Assembly (NCBI RefSeq): GCF_000014965.1
Contig: NC_008554.1
Coordinates: 620,001 to 684,000, forward strand
Origin: Syntrophobacter fumaroxidans MPOB
GTDB taxonomy: Bacteria; Desulfobacterota; Syntrophobacteria; Syntrophobacterales; Syntrophobacteraceae
Direction of reading: 5' to 3'
Length of the DNA stretch: 64,000 nt
A program made the position numbers and the translations under genes. How positions within the stretch are numbered: position 1 is the first letter of the stretch; each line of letters starts with the position of its first letter. Shown here one piece after another: positions 53,658 to 62,589 of this stretch. Under the pieces are notes generated by a model. The model saw only the letters and a program-made list of their open reading frames with translations. It did not search any database and was not told the origin of the DNA.

Positions 53658-54527
53658 GGCAATACTCCCTTTTCCGGAGAAATCCCTGTTTATTTATTTA
53701 TTCAATAGGTTAGTGTGCATTCGTCATCGAGGCGCATTTTCATATATTAGCGCCCATGAATCAAGACAATTGTAGATCATTGCCGGCCCCGGCCGCCGCC
53801 GCGGACTCGCCCGGCTTCTGCGGGAGAGAAGAAGACCGTCCGGACCCGGACCCGACGGTGGTCGCGTCCTCCCACGGCGCGTGCTGAACGTGGTTGCCTG
53901 CATTAGTACCTCTCAATATGCGGAACCCGGAGGATTCGAAACACTCACGAGCATCCGACGGGCGCTTCACGAAAGTCTTTTCGCCCGCCGGCTTTCCGGT
54001 GGGTTCCTTTTTCTCATAATCGGCATGTGCGGCGCGGAGGTTTACCCCGCGGGGAGCGACTCGACCGCGCGGGATGGCGCATCCGGGAAACCGCGCCGTC
54101 GCCGCCGGAAGCGGGGGAAGGATCGCTCCCTCCCCGGAGGGAGCGGACACGGAGCCGACGGAAAAGAAAGGGCCGCGGCGGTCCTTTCGTGAAAGCGGCG
54201 CCGGTGGGGTCATGAATAGAACTCCTGCTGCGTGGGTCGAGGAAGTGAAAAAAACCGGGCGAGCGTTCCGCCTGGAAAGGCGTTCGAATGGTGTTCGCCG
54301 CTCTTCCGTCCCGTTTCTGGCCGATGCAGTCGCCATGGATATTGCCGTACCATCCGGAGACCATTTGAGGTAATATACCTACGTGCAAACGGGGTCAGGC
54401 CTGCAATCGTGCAATTTGTCCCCGCACGCGGCGCGCCGGTTTTTCTCCCGTGGAGATGTCCGCTCCTGCGAGCCCCTTTTTCAGGTCGGGGAGCATCGCA
54501 CCACAATCAAATGGAAGAGCCTCAGGA
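53658..54527. other. Non-coding gap of about 870 bases
   Basis: No gene is supported. A strong 9-bp hairpin CGCTCCCTC/GAGGGAGCG with a 4-base loop lies at 54124-54145. At 54385-54418 a GGGGTCAGGCCTGCA segment with CAAA/TTTG flanks resembles sequences at the edges of small transposable repeats, but is not diagnostic. Confidence 0.4.
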
Positions 54528-55100
54528 ATGTCCGCCTACGTCTGGTGCAAGAATGAAGAGTGCCGAGTACCCAACTTCAGGTGCCTTTTGTGCCGGGATG
54601 ATTGTTACGCTTTCCGTCGGAATCGCGGCGATGATGACGGCATGCTGGAAAAACTGATCAGGTCCGGGAAAATCAAGGAGCATTTCTTTATGAAACGCAA
54701 GGATACCCCACGAAACGAGTTGGAGAGCCCCGAGTCCGCGATTCCTTCATCGGGATCGGCGGCGGTGCCGGAACGGGAGGACAACGGCCTCTTCCTGCTG
54801 GAAGACGGGAAGCTCAGGCCTTTCTCCCTCGAAGAATACACTGCTGCAACGCTTTACGAGGTCGTGGAGTCGTTCGGCGTGGAATGCAAGCTGGTTCGCC
54901 CGGAAGATCCAGGCAATGTCCTGTTCGAAGGGAAACGGCCGTCACGTAAGACGGTTCCGATCTTTATCAAAAAGGACGGCGACTGCGCACTCGTCGCGTC
55001 CTGGGAAACCGTGGAGGCAAATCCGGAACAGTTGGCCGAGGTCCGGGAAGTGCTCGGCGCGATCCCCGTGAGGCAGGCATTTGTGCTCAGAAGAAAATAA
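54528..55100 (+). CDS. Hypothetical protein with N-terminal Cys cluster, 190 residues
   Basis: The ATG at 54528 has GAAGAG and CAGGA close upstream. Residues 7-26 hold Cys7, Cys12, Cys19, Cys22 and Cys26, a pattern suited to a small zinc site (WCKNEEC, RCLLCRDDC). The middle is Ser/Glu-rich and disordered-looking. Residues ~85-185 form an alpha/beta domain (LFLLEDGKLRPFSLEEYTAATLYEVVESFGVECKLV, TVPIFIKKDGDCALVASW). There is no leader, so it is probably cytoplasmic. No family was recognised. It lies 390 bases before the caspase gene. Confidence 0.55.
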   Translation: MSAYVWCKNEECRVPNFRCLLCRDDCYAFRRNRGDDDGMLEKLIRSGKIKEHFFMKRKDTPRNELESPESAIPSSGSAAVPEREDNGLFLLEDGKLRPFSLEEYTAATLYEVVESFGVECKLVRPEDPGNVLFEGKRPSRKTVPIFIKKDGDCALVASWETVEANPEQLAEVREVLGAIPVRQAFVLRRK

Positions 55101-55488
55101 ACGGCTTCATCGCAAGAACATTCGGACCGGGCTGGAGCGAATGGAGCCGCCGGTGGACAGGCGGGCCCGGACCGCGCGACAAGGCGATATCGAGTTTAAC
55201 CTGTTGGAAGTACACGCTGTTTTTCATTGTGTTTGAAGACTGTAATGGGTTTTCTTATAATCCGCCTGTTCGGGGAACGTCGCGGAAGTGACCGAATTTC
55301 CCGGTCTAAGTGCCGATACGGTGGCGACTTGCCGCCGGAGCGCGTGTGAACTGCACACTTGCCCGCGTCGGCGGACGCGGTACGGTATTGCGGGGGAGCC
55401 ACCCCGGGGAGCGTCTGCGAATCAGGGAGCTGACCCGGGTTGGAAACTCCCTTTTTTACTTTAGGGCAGGGAGGACGACGGACAAAAG
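55101..55488 (+). other. 388-base leader region of the caspase gene
   Basis: Contains a sigma-70-like promoter (listed separately) and, from about 55268, an untranslated stretch of some 220 bases with several GC stems (GGCGAC/GCCGCC, GGGGAGCCACCCCGG). No riboswitch class was recognised. Confidence 0.45.
55233..55261 (+). promoter_or_regulatory. Sigma-70-type promoter upstream of the caspase gene
   Basis: TTGAAG (55233-55238) and TATAAT (55256-55261) with a 17-base spacer. The predicted start near 55268 leaves a leader of about 220 bases before the ATG at 55489. Confidence 0.55.
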
Positions 55489-57153
55489 ATGCTGGGATTG
55501 AGCACCAAGACTTTCTTACTGATGATGGCGACGGTACTGCTGGCGGCGTCCGGGCCCGTGGACCGGGTCTGGGGAGCCGACGCGGCCCCGCCGGTGGAAA
55601 ATGCTTCCCAGGCGGAGCAACGCACCGCGCTGGTGATCGGGAATGGGGCTTACGCTTCCGCTCCCTTGCGCAATGCAGTCAACGACGCGCGCACCATGGG
55701 AGAGACCCTGAAGGGACTCGGCTTCGATGTGGTCGAGCATGAGAACCTCAACCAGAAGGAGATGAAGAAGGAAATCCAGGCCTTCGGCCAGAGGCTGCTC
55801 AAGGGGGGCGTCGGGTTGTTTTATTATGCCGGACACGGTATGCAGGTGAACGGACGCAACTACCTGATTCCGGTGGGGGCTGCCATCGAGCACGAGAAAC
55901 AGGTGGAATACGAGGCCGTGGATGTCGGCGCGGTTCTGACGGAAATGGATTACGCCAGAAATCGTTTGAACATCGTCATATTGGACGCATGCCGGGACAA
56001 TCCGTTTGCGCGGAGTTTCCGTTCTTCCATGCAGGGACTGGCTTCCATGAATGCCCCCACGGGTACGATCGTGGCCTATGCGACGGCCCCAGGGGCGGTG
56101 GCAAACGACGGGCCGGGAGACCACGGAGTTTACACGGGCGAACTGGTCAAGGCGATGGAGGCTCCCGGGCTGCGGATCGAGGACGTTTTCAAGCAGGTGC
56201 GGTCCAGCGTGCGGGAGACAACCCAGGGGAAACAGGTTCCCTGGGAGTCCTCCTCCCTGGAAGGAGATTTCTACTTCAAGTTTCCCACCGCCGCGACCCC
56301 ACCCGTTCCGGTTCCGGACAAGCCGGTTCCAGTGCCGCAAACGGTCACCGCGAGAGGCGAGAAGCCTGCCAGGACACTCAAGACCTGGAAGGAACCGATC
56401 ACCGGGATGGAGTTCGTATGGGTGCCCGGAGGCTGCTTTCTCATGGGCAGCCCCCAGACCGAGAAGGACCGTGAAGCCGATGAAGGGCCGGTGCACGAGG
56501 TATGCGTGGACGGCTTCTGGATGGCGCGCACCGAAGTGACCAACGGCCAGTTCAGAAAATTCCGTGCCGATCACAACAGCAGGGACTATTCCGGGGTATC
56601 GCTCAATGGAGACAATCAGCCCGTGGTTTATGTCACGTGGAACGATGCCAATGATTTTGCCCAGTGGCTGAAGGGTCAAAACGGCGGCCAGTACAAATTC
56701 CGGCTTCCCACCGAGGCCGAATGGGAATACGCATCCCGGGCCGGAAAGGAGTCCTCCAGGTACTGGGGGGATGATCCGAACAAGGCCTGCACTCATGAGA
56801 ACGTGGCCGATTTGACGGCGAAACGGCAGTGGAAATGGGAGGAATCACACGACTGCGACGACGGTTACGCGGCGATAGCCCCTGTGGGTACTTTCCAGGC
56901 GAACGATTTCGGCATTTACGATATGCTCGGCAACGTCTGGGAGTGGTGCGAGGACATATACGGCGTCGATGCCTATACCAGGCACGATCGGATGAATCCG
57001 TCGTTTACGGACCGGACTGCCGGAACCGGTCGGGTCGTCCGGGGGGGATACTGGCATTCGCAGCCGGGCGGCGCGAGGTGTGCCGACCGGGGCAGCGGCT
57101 TGCCCGAGGCAATGAACGACGATCTCGGGTTTCGATTGGTGAGGGAACCCTAG
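55489..57153 (+). CDS. Secreted caspase-family (C14) protein fused to a formylglycine-generating-enzyme-like domain
   Basis: A 554-residue protein with a signal peptide (residues 1 to about 29). The caspase-like domain (about 45-265) has the His of FYYAGHGMQ (His116) and the Cys of ILDACRDNPF (Cys168), both catalytic residues present. After a Pro-rich linker (~270-295), a formylglycine-generating-enzyme/sulfatase-modifying domain runs from about 300 to 553: MEFVWVPGGCFLMGS, EVTNGQFRKFR, RLPTEAEWEYASRAG, GIYDMLGNVWEWCED and RVVRGGYWHSQPGG. Known: bacterial C14 proteins are diverse proteases or signalling proteins; FGE-like domains are often non-catalytic peptide- or ligand-binding modules. The gene is the first of a likely operon with a DUF4384-like protein and a CHASE2 cyclase. 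Periplasmic signalling or protease role inferred. Confidence 0.9.
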   Translation: MLGLSTKTFLLMMATVLLAASGPVDRVWGADAAPPVENASQAEQRTALVIGNGAYASAPLRNAVNDARTMGETLKGLGFDVVEHENLNQKEMKKEIQAFGQRLLKGGVGLFYYAGHGMQVNGRNYLIPVGAAIEHEKQVEYEAVDVGAVLTEMDYARNRLNIVILDACRDNPFARSFRSSMQGLASMNAPTGTIVAYATAPGAVANDGPGDHGVYTGELVKAMEAPGLRIEDVFKQVRSSVRETTQGKQVPWESSSLEGDFYFKFPTAATPPVPVPDKPVPVPQTVTARGEKPARTLKTWKEPITGMEFVWVPGGCFLMGSPQTEKDREADEGPVHEVCVDGFWMARTEVTNGQFRKFRADHNSRDYSGVSLNGDNQPVVYVTWNDANDFAQWLKGQNGGQYKFRLPTEAEWEYASRAGKESSRYWGDDPNKACTHENVADLTAKRQWKWEESHDCDDGYAAIAPVGTFQANDFGIYDMLGNVWEWCEDIYGVDAYTRHDRMNPSFTDRTAGTGRVVRGGYWHSQPGGARCADRGSGLPEAMNDDLGFRLVREP

Positions 57154-57210
57154 CCGGTCCGCTTTCCGATCGGGGGACGGGTCCGCATGAGGTTACGAGG
57201 AGAGGGGGAG

Positions 57211-57927
57211 ATGTTCATCTTCAGGAACAGGATGGAATGGAGTGTGCCGGCGCGGATGGTGATGTCGGTTCTGGCGATTTGCGCCTGCCTGCTGCTCTCG
57301 AACGTGTGCTTCACAGGTGCGGCGGAAACACCCGCGGTGGAGTTCAAATGGGCGTTCGGAGCCTTGACGGAGGAGGACGGGCAGTCGCGAATCGTGCCTG
57401 TGGGCCGGGATGCGGCGCTGAAAACGGGCGATCGTCTGAAACTCATGATTGAAATGAAGAGAAAGAGTTTCATTTACGTCTTCCACCATAACGAACGAGA
57501 CGGTTTGACACTGCTGTTTCCCTATTCTTTCGAACAGTTCACGGCGGATTACCGGCCCGCGGTCAAATACTACATTCCACGCGGCGAGGCGTGGTTCGAG
57601 CTGGACAAGCAGCCGGGAACCGAAAAATTTTATCTGTTGGCGTCGGCCGAGCGCCTCCTCGGCCTCGAGGCGCTGTATACCTCATACCGGGCCGGCGATG
57701 CCCAGACCAAACACCAACTCTCGAACAAGATCCTGGATAAGATACGGACCCTCAAGAGGCAGGGCCGGGATCTGGCAGCCCCCGCGGAACGGCCTGTCGC
57801 AATAGGTGGAGCGGTCAGGGGAGTCCCGAAGCAGGCCGGACCCGCCTTGCCCGACGTGGCGACCTTGGCCGAGGAGATCGCTTCGTCCGGTGTCGTGTCC
57901 AGGACCTACAACGTTGAGCACAAGTAG
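57211..57927 (+). CDS. DUF4384-like secreted protein
   Basis: A 238-residue protein, ATG at 57211 with AGGAG 8-9 bases upstream; an in-frame ATG at 57187 is weaker. Leader residues 1 to about 35. Residues ~60-160 match the DUF4384 pattern: an initial TGDRLKLMIEM, SFIYVFHHNERDGLTLLFPYSFEQF and IPRGEAWFELDKQPGTEKFYLLAS. DUF4384 domains are commonly found with caspase-like or surface proteins and are thought to be beta-rich interaction modules; the function is not established. The gene lies 57 bases after the caspase gene and overlaps the cyclase gene by 14 bases, so it probably forms part of one operon. A bridging or sensory role between the two is inferred. Confidence 0.75.
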   Translation: MFIFRNRMEWSVPARMVMSVLAICACLLLSNVCFTGAAETPAVEFKWAFGALTEEDGQSRIVPVGRDAALKTGDRLKLMIEMKRKSFIYVFHHNERDGLTLLFPYSFEQFTADYRPAVKYYIPRGEAWFELDKQPGTEKFYLLASAERLLGLEALYTSYRAGDAQTKHQLSNKILDKIRTLKRQGRDLAAPAERPVAIGGAVRGVPKQAGPALPDVATLAEEIASSGVVSRTYNVEHK

Positions 57928-59911
57928 ACGGGGGAACGTTCGGGCCACGACCGCCCTGGTCGTGGCCTCCTTTGCCGTCGTGGCGCTGTGCTTCAGACTC
58001 CTGCCATGGGTGTTCGAACCCTGGAATTCTCAACTCGTCGATAAACTCTTCGTGCTGCGTTCATCCGTTTCGTGGCTTCGACCCGTCTACGACCCGACCG
58101 TCGTGCACGTGGACATCACCAATTCCACGCTTCACAGGCTCGATGACTTCTATCTCAAACGGGTTCAATTCGCGCGCGTGGTGCGCAATCTCGCCGCGAT
58201 GCGCACGGCGGCCCAGGCGTATGATTTTATTTTCGGGACAAAACCTGATGACCGGGACGATCCGGCACTGATCGCAGCCGCGCGTGAGGCGGGCAATGCC
58301 TATTTCGGCCTTGCCCTGGCGCTTTCCCCGCAAAGAGCCGCGCGCGAGACCAAAGTGGACGAGGAAGCGCTCCGCACCCTGGCCTCAACGAAGTGGGTGT
58401 TGAACGTGGAGGGCGACGTCACGGGCTTCCATCGCGGCTCGGCCCCGCTGGCGACTTTCCCCGCTTTGGCCGCCGTGTCGAAAGGCTTGGGACACATCAG
58501 CATCAAGATCGACGCGGATGGCATCGTACGCAGGGTGCCCCTGCTGGTTCGCTACGAAGACGGTTTCTATCCCAGCCTGCCTTTTCGCGTCATTTGCGAT
58601 TATCTCGGGGTGCCTCCGCAACACATCCGGGTTGTCCCGGCGGAGGCGGTCGTGCTGCAGCAGGCGCGCAGACCGGGGGCTCCCCCGCGCGATATCCGCA
58701 TCCCCATCGACCGGGCCGGGAGCATGATCGTTTCCTTTATCGGCCCGTGGGAGACGATGAAGCATTACAATTTCGCCGACGTGTATATTGCTTCCGACAG
58801 CCGAGATGAATTGGAGGTATGGAGGGACGAACTGGAAGGGAAGATCGTCGTGGTCTCCGATGTCTCCACCGGATCGACCGACCTCAGGCCGGTGCCGACC
58901 GACACGGAGTATCCGTTGAGCGGAATGCACGCGAACGCGATCCACACTATCCTCACGGAAGATTTTTTTCGCGAGAGCACTGCGGCGGAAGCGTTCCTGG
59001 TCGAGCTCTCCCTGATGGCGTGCCTGATTGTCCTGGCACGAAGTTTTTCTTCGGTCGCGTTCACCGCGAGTGCGGCGGGAATGGTGGCATTGTGCGCGGG
59101 CGGAGCGCTTGTCAGCTTCTTTTCGCTGCACGCGATCCCGCAGGTCGTCAGGCCGGTCCTTTCCATCGGCCTCGCCGTCTTCCTCGTGCTTGCCTACCGG
59201 TACATCAACGAAGAAAAACAGAAGGAAGTGTACAGAAGATCCTTCGAAGCCTATTTCCCGCCGGCTGTGGTGAAAAAGATCATGGCCCATCCCGAATCGA
59301 TGGCCATGAGCGCGCAGCGCAAGGAGCTGACCGTGCTGTTCAGCGACATCGCGAGTTTCACGACGTACTCCTCGGCCCTCGCACCCGACCGGATTCGCGG
59401 TTTTCTGAACGAGTATTTCGACGCCATGGTCGAGATCGTGTTCAACCACGGCGGCACGGTGGACAAGTACATCGGGGATGGGCTGATGGTGTTCTTCGGC
59501 GACCCCGAACCCCAGGAGGATCACGCGACGCGATGCGTTCAGGCCGCCATCGACATGCAGCGTCGCGTGCGAGAGCTCCAAAATGCCTGGCGGAATGCGG
59601 GAGGGTTTCCTCTTGCCGTGCGTATCGGAATCAACACGGGTGAGGTGGTGGTCGGCAACATGGGATCCAGGAGGCAGTTTTCGTACACGGTCCTCGGATC
59701 CCCGGTGAATCTCGCCCAGCGCCTCGAATCCAACGCTCCCGTGGGGGGCATTCTCATTTCCGAACGGACCAGGCAGTTGATCGGGGACGGATTCCAGACG
59801 AAGGCATTGGGGGAAATTAAGGTCAAGGGAATCGCGGAGCCCGTTGCCGTGCACGAGGTAACGGTGTCACAGGGTGAAGTGCAGGATTCGAACAGTGCCG
59901 GGAATGTGTGA
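57914..59911 (+). CDS. CHASE2-domain class III nucleotide cyclase
   Basis: A 665-residue protein. The TTG at 57914 (AGGA 9 bases upstream) puts a basic stretch and one membrane helix (residues ~13-33) at the N-terminus; a GTG at 57806 would add 36 Pro/Arg-rich residues. A periplasmic CHASE2 sensor domain covers about 35-340 (HVDITNSTLHRLDD, YDFIFGTKPDDRDDPAL, GSTDLRPVPTDTEYPLSGMHANAIHT). Three helices follow (~345-430). The cyclase domain has VLFSDIASFTTYSS (metal Asp, about 479), DKYIGDGLMVFFGDPEP (purine-site Lys and second metal Asp) and VNLAQRLES (transition-state Asn and Arg). The second purine-site residue is Ser (VLGSPVN). Predicted to make cAMP in response to an envelope signal. Confidence 0.9.
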   Translation: MSTSRRGNVRATTALVVASFAVVALCFRLLPWVFEPWNSQLVDKLFVLRSSVSWLRPVYDPTVVHVDITNSTLHRLDDFYLKRVQFARVVRNLAAMRTAAQAYDFIFGTKPDDRDDPALIAAAREAGNAYFGLALALSPQRAARETKVDEEALRTLASTKWVLNVEGDVTGFHRGSAPLATFPALAAVSKGLGHISIKIDADGIVRRVPLLVRYEDGFYPSLPFRVICDYLGVPPQHIRVVPAEAVVLQQARRPGAPPRDIRIPIDRAGSMIVSFIGPWETMKHYNFADVYIASDSRDELEVWRDELEGKIVVVSDVSTGSTDLRPVPTDTEYPLSGMHANAIHTILTEDFFRESTAAEAFLVELSLMACLIVLARSFSSVAFTASAAGMVALCAGGALVSFFSLHAIPQVVRPVLSIGLAVFLVLAYRYINEEKQKEVYRRSFEAYFPPAVVKKIMAHPESMAMSAQRKELTVLFSDIASFTTYSSALAPDRIRGFLNEYFDAMVEIVFNHGGTVDKYIGDGLMVFFGDPEPQEDHATRCVQAAIDMQRRVRELQNAWRNAGGFPLAVRIGINTGEVVVGNMGSRRQFSYTVLGSPVNLAQRLESNAPVGGILISERTRQLIGDGFQTKALGEIKVKGIAEPVAVHEVTVSQGEVQDSNSAGNV

Positions 59912-59994
59912 CGGAAGCGGCAGGAAGGCCGACCGAACCCGATTCGTGTTGGGGGGTTGCCGGCATGCGGGGCCGGCAGGCCGGCAGGCTCCAA

Positions 59995-61566
59995 TCAATT
60001 CCGCTTTCTTCCGACCACTTCGTAAATCCTGATGGGAGCCTTTCTGCCCTTAACCTTGACAGTGGAGATCTCGGCTGTCTCGAAATGATTGTCGACACTC
60101 AAACGAGAGTGTTCCGAAATGAGGATTTGGTTCTGCCTGGCCAGGGCGCAGAGCCTGGATGCCACGTTGACGGGATCCCCGATCACCGAATAGGTCATGG
60201 TTCGCGTGGACCCCAGGTACCCCGCCATTAAGTCCCCCGTGTTGATGCCGATGCCGACTCCGATTTCCGGCAGCCCTTTTTCTCTACGCCCCCTGTTGTA
60301 TTCGGCAAGAACCTCCTGCATCTCCACCGCCGCCTGGACGGCTCGAACCGGGTCGTCCGGATGAAAAACGGGAGCGCCCCAAACCAGCATGATCATGTCC
60401 CCTATGAAGTTCGCCACGGTGCCTTCGTGGCGGAAGCCCACATCGACCATCAGTTCGAAGAACTCGTTGAGCATGATGAGCACTTCGGCCGCCCGCATGT
60501 TCTCACACATGGACGTGAAACCCCGGATGTCGGCAAAGAGGATGGTCGCAACGCGGTTTTGCCCTCCCTTTTCGACCTTGATCGAGCCCGAGACCACCAT
60601 TTCCGCCAGGTCGGGAGACATGAGCCGCTGAAAACGCTCTCGCGTCAGAGCTTCCTCCTCGATTCGCTTGGCCATTTTCGCCATCATCGTGAACTGAGAA
60701 GTCTGGTGGGCGATGTTGTTGAAGAGCAGCAGATCCTTTTCCGCGTATGCTCTGACCGAGGCCGAGGAATCGATGATCATGACTCCCAGGAGCTCCTGTT
60801 CGTAAACGATGGGCACGGCCATGGAGGAACGAATATTGCGATTGCATATGGATTCGGCGCAGCTGAAACGCTCGTCCGCCAGGGCGTCCCCGCAAATCAG
60901 GCCCACCTTGTGTTCGCGAACGAAATTGACCAGGGTCGAAGACACCACCAGGTCCTCGCCGGAATGACGGGTCTTGGATGCCCGCACTTCCATCCCGCCG
61001 TTTTCGCCCACCATCAAAATGACGGCACGATCACAGTTGAGAAGCTGGAAAGTACGGTCCAGGATGCGATTAAAGATCCGGTCGAGATTGAGCTCGAGCC
61101 CGATTTCGCGTTGGAGCTCGTGAGCGATGCGCAGCTTCTCATAATCGGCGCGCAGAACCTTCTCATCCCAGATTTCTTCTTCGGGCAGAAAACGGTCCTG
61201 GGCAATCTGTGACCACGAACGGTCGGCGTCCATGAACTGGATCGTCGCTTCCATGCCGTCGCTGGTCCCGTGCGGGAGGTCCCCGGCCAGGAAAATACAG
61301 CTTGTCCTGCCGATGGTGACCACATCCCTGTCGCTCAGGGGTGTTTCGCGAACGATGCGATGTCCGTTGACGAAAGTGCCGTTCTGACTGCCCAAATCCT
61401 TGATGCCGTACCCGCCCCTGGGATCGAGATAGATCAGGCAGTGTTCCTTGGACACCAGATCGTCGGCAATCCTGATGCGATTTCGAGAAAGCCTTCCGAT
61501 GGAATTGCGATCCACCAGATCGATTTCCTGCACGCCTTCCGTGTCGTGGATGATCAGTCTCGCCAT
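59995..61566 (-). CDS. FHA-GAF-class III nucleotide cyclase
   Basis: A 523-residue cytoplasmic protein with no membrane segments. Residues ~20-95 form an FHA domain (IGRLSRNRIRIADDLVSKEHCLI, KDLGSQNGTFVNG) that binds phosphothreonine peptides. A GAF domain spans about 145-300 (LNLDRIFNRILDRTFQLLNCDRA, MAVPIVYEQELLGVMIIDSSA). The cyclase domain (340-515) has TILFADIRGFTSM, NFIGDMIMLVWG and VIGDPVNVASRLC. Both metal Asp residues are present, but the usual purine-site Lys before IGD is Asn (ANFIGD). It faces the CHASE2 cyclase, its stop 83 bases from that gene's stop. It may respond to a phosphorylated partner; the link to the caspase locus is by position only. Confidence 0.88.
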   Translation of the reverse strand: MARLIIHDTEGVQEIDLVDRNSIGRLSRNRIRIADDLVSKEHCLIYLDPRGGYGIKDLGSQNGTFVNGHRIVRETPLSDRDVVTIGRTSCIFLAGDLPHGTSDGMEATIQFMDADRSWSQIAQDRFLPEEEIWDEKVLRADYEKLRIAHELQREIGLELNLDRIFNRILDRTFQLLNCDRAVILMVGENGGMEVRASKTRHSGEDLVVSSTLVNFVREHKVGLICGDALADERFSCAESICNRNIRSSMAVPIVYEQELLGVMIIDSSASVRAYAEKDLLLFNNIAHQTSQFTMMAKMAKRIEEEALTRERFQRLMSPDLAEMVVSGSIKVEKGGQNRVATILFADIRGFTSMCENMRAAEVLIMLNEFFELMVDVGFRHEGTVANFIGDMIMLVWGAPVFHPDDPVRAVQAAVEMQEVLAEYNRGRREKGLPEIGVGIGINTGDLMAGYLGSTRTMTYSVIGDPVNVASRLCALARQNQILISEHSRLSVDNHFETAEISTVKVKGRKAPIRIYEVVGRKRN

Positions 61567-61772
61567 GCTCCGTGTCCCGTCCGCTTCCCGTGGAAGCCCT
61601 GTTTGCCGGGAGCGTCCAATTCTTCAACGTCGGCCAAAGGTCATGGAATCGTACTATCTTGGAACCGTCGGACCGCTCAAGTCCATAATCCGGCCTGCAT
61701 ACTCCGGGAAAAACACAAGGGACGGCTTCACGTCCCCCCTCTCCAAAACACGCCCCACGACAGGCGATCGAC

Positions 61773-62558
61773 TCAATTGGACTCGCGAATGACCAGTCCT
61801 TCCATGCGTTCCTTCTTATTGAAGTCGGCTGCGAATTTCAACGCGGATTCCCTGTTGCGAAAAGAACCGACCAGGACCCGGTTCCATCGTCCACCGCCGT
61901 TGAGGTCGAGGGTGTGCAGCCGTGGTGCGTACCCTTTGGCGCGCAGCTGTTCCACGAGCTTCTGAGCGTTGTCGGCGTCTTTTAGCGACGCCACCAGCAG
62001 AGTGAAGTGTTCCGAAGCGTTGTTTGCCGCCACCGGCTCCTGGCCGCCGGCCCCCGAACCCGTCTTTTCCGAGTCCGACGACTCAGGTTTGTCCGGCGTC
62101 GACAAGGGGACCGGCAGGGACTTGGTCGGTTTGTTCCGGGTATCTGCCGCGGCGTCTTTTGCCGCAGGCGACGTCGACGGGGCGCCCGGTGGAACGGCGG
62201 TTTTGGCCTGGGTGAAGACCTCCTTGCGGGTCAGTTCCTCGTAGTATTTGAGCGACTCCAACATCTTCTCCGGCGCCTGCCATGTTTCCGCGGCTTTCTC
62301 GACGGTTGAGGGAGGCGGGCGGTCCAGGCCAAGGAAACGCATGAATTCCGCCCGGACGGAAACGTCTTCCGAGGATATCATCGGCAGCCCCCGCCCCACC
62401 AGGATTCCGAATATGAACATCCAGCACATGGCGAGCAAGAGACCCGCCGCGCAGAGGACGATCTGTCTCGGGCCCAATGAAAAGACAAACCGCTTCTGAT
62501 TCCTGGCAGCTTGCTGCTGCTCGAGATTACGAGCGGATATTTTGGGAGGAGTGCCCAA
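61773..62558 (-). CDS. SPOR-domain membrane protein
   Basis: A 261-residue bitopic protein with a short cytoplasmic N-terminus, one membrane helix at ~28-50 and a Pro/Ser/Thr-rich periplasmic linker. The C-terminal SPOR domain (~183-260) starts FTLLVASLKDADNAQKLVEQL and ends RWNRVLVGSFRNRESALKFAADF. SPOR domains bind glycan strands stripped of peptides and are typical of division proteins such as FtsN or DedD. It follows argS after 31 bases, a frequent arrangement in deltaproteobacteria. Confidence 0.9.
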   Translation of the reverse strand: MGTPPKISARNLEQQQAARNQKRFVFSLGPRQIVLCAAGLLLAMCWMFIFGILVGRGLPMISSEDVSVRAEFMRFLGLDRPPPSTVEKAAETWQAPEKMLESLKYYEELTRKEVFTQAKTAVPPGAPSTSPAAKDAAADTRNKPTKSLPVPLSTPDKPESSDSEKTGSGAGGQEPVAANNASEHFTLLVASLKDADNAQKLVEQLRAKGYAPRLHTLDLNGGGRWNRVLVGSFRNRESALKFAADFNKKERMEGLVIRESN

Positions 62559-62589
62559 AGCGGATTTCCTTGTACACTATGCCGGTGGT

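Noticed and set aside
55268-55488. Riboswitch in the caspase leader
   Set aside because: Several stems exist but no conserved core of c-di-GMP, cobalamin or other known classes was found by eye.
56400-57150. Reading the FGE-like domain as a true sulfatase-maturing enzyme
   Set aside because: No sulfatase gene is nearby, the domain is fused to a caspase, and the catalytic Cys pair was not confirmed.
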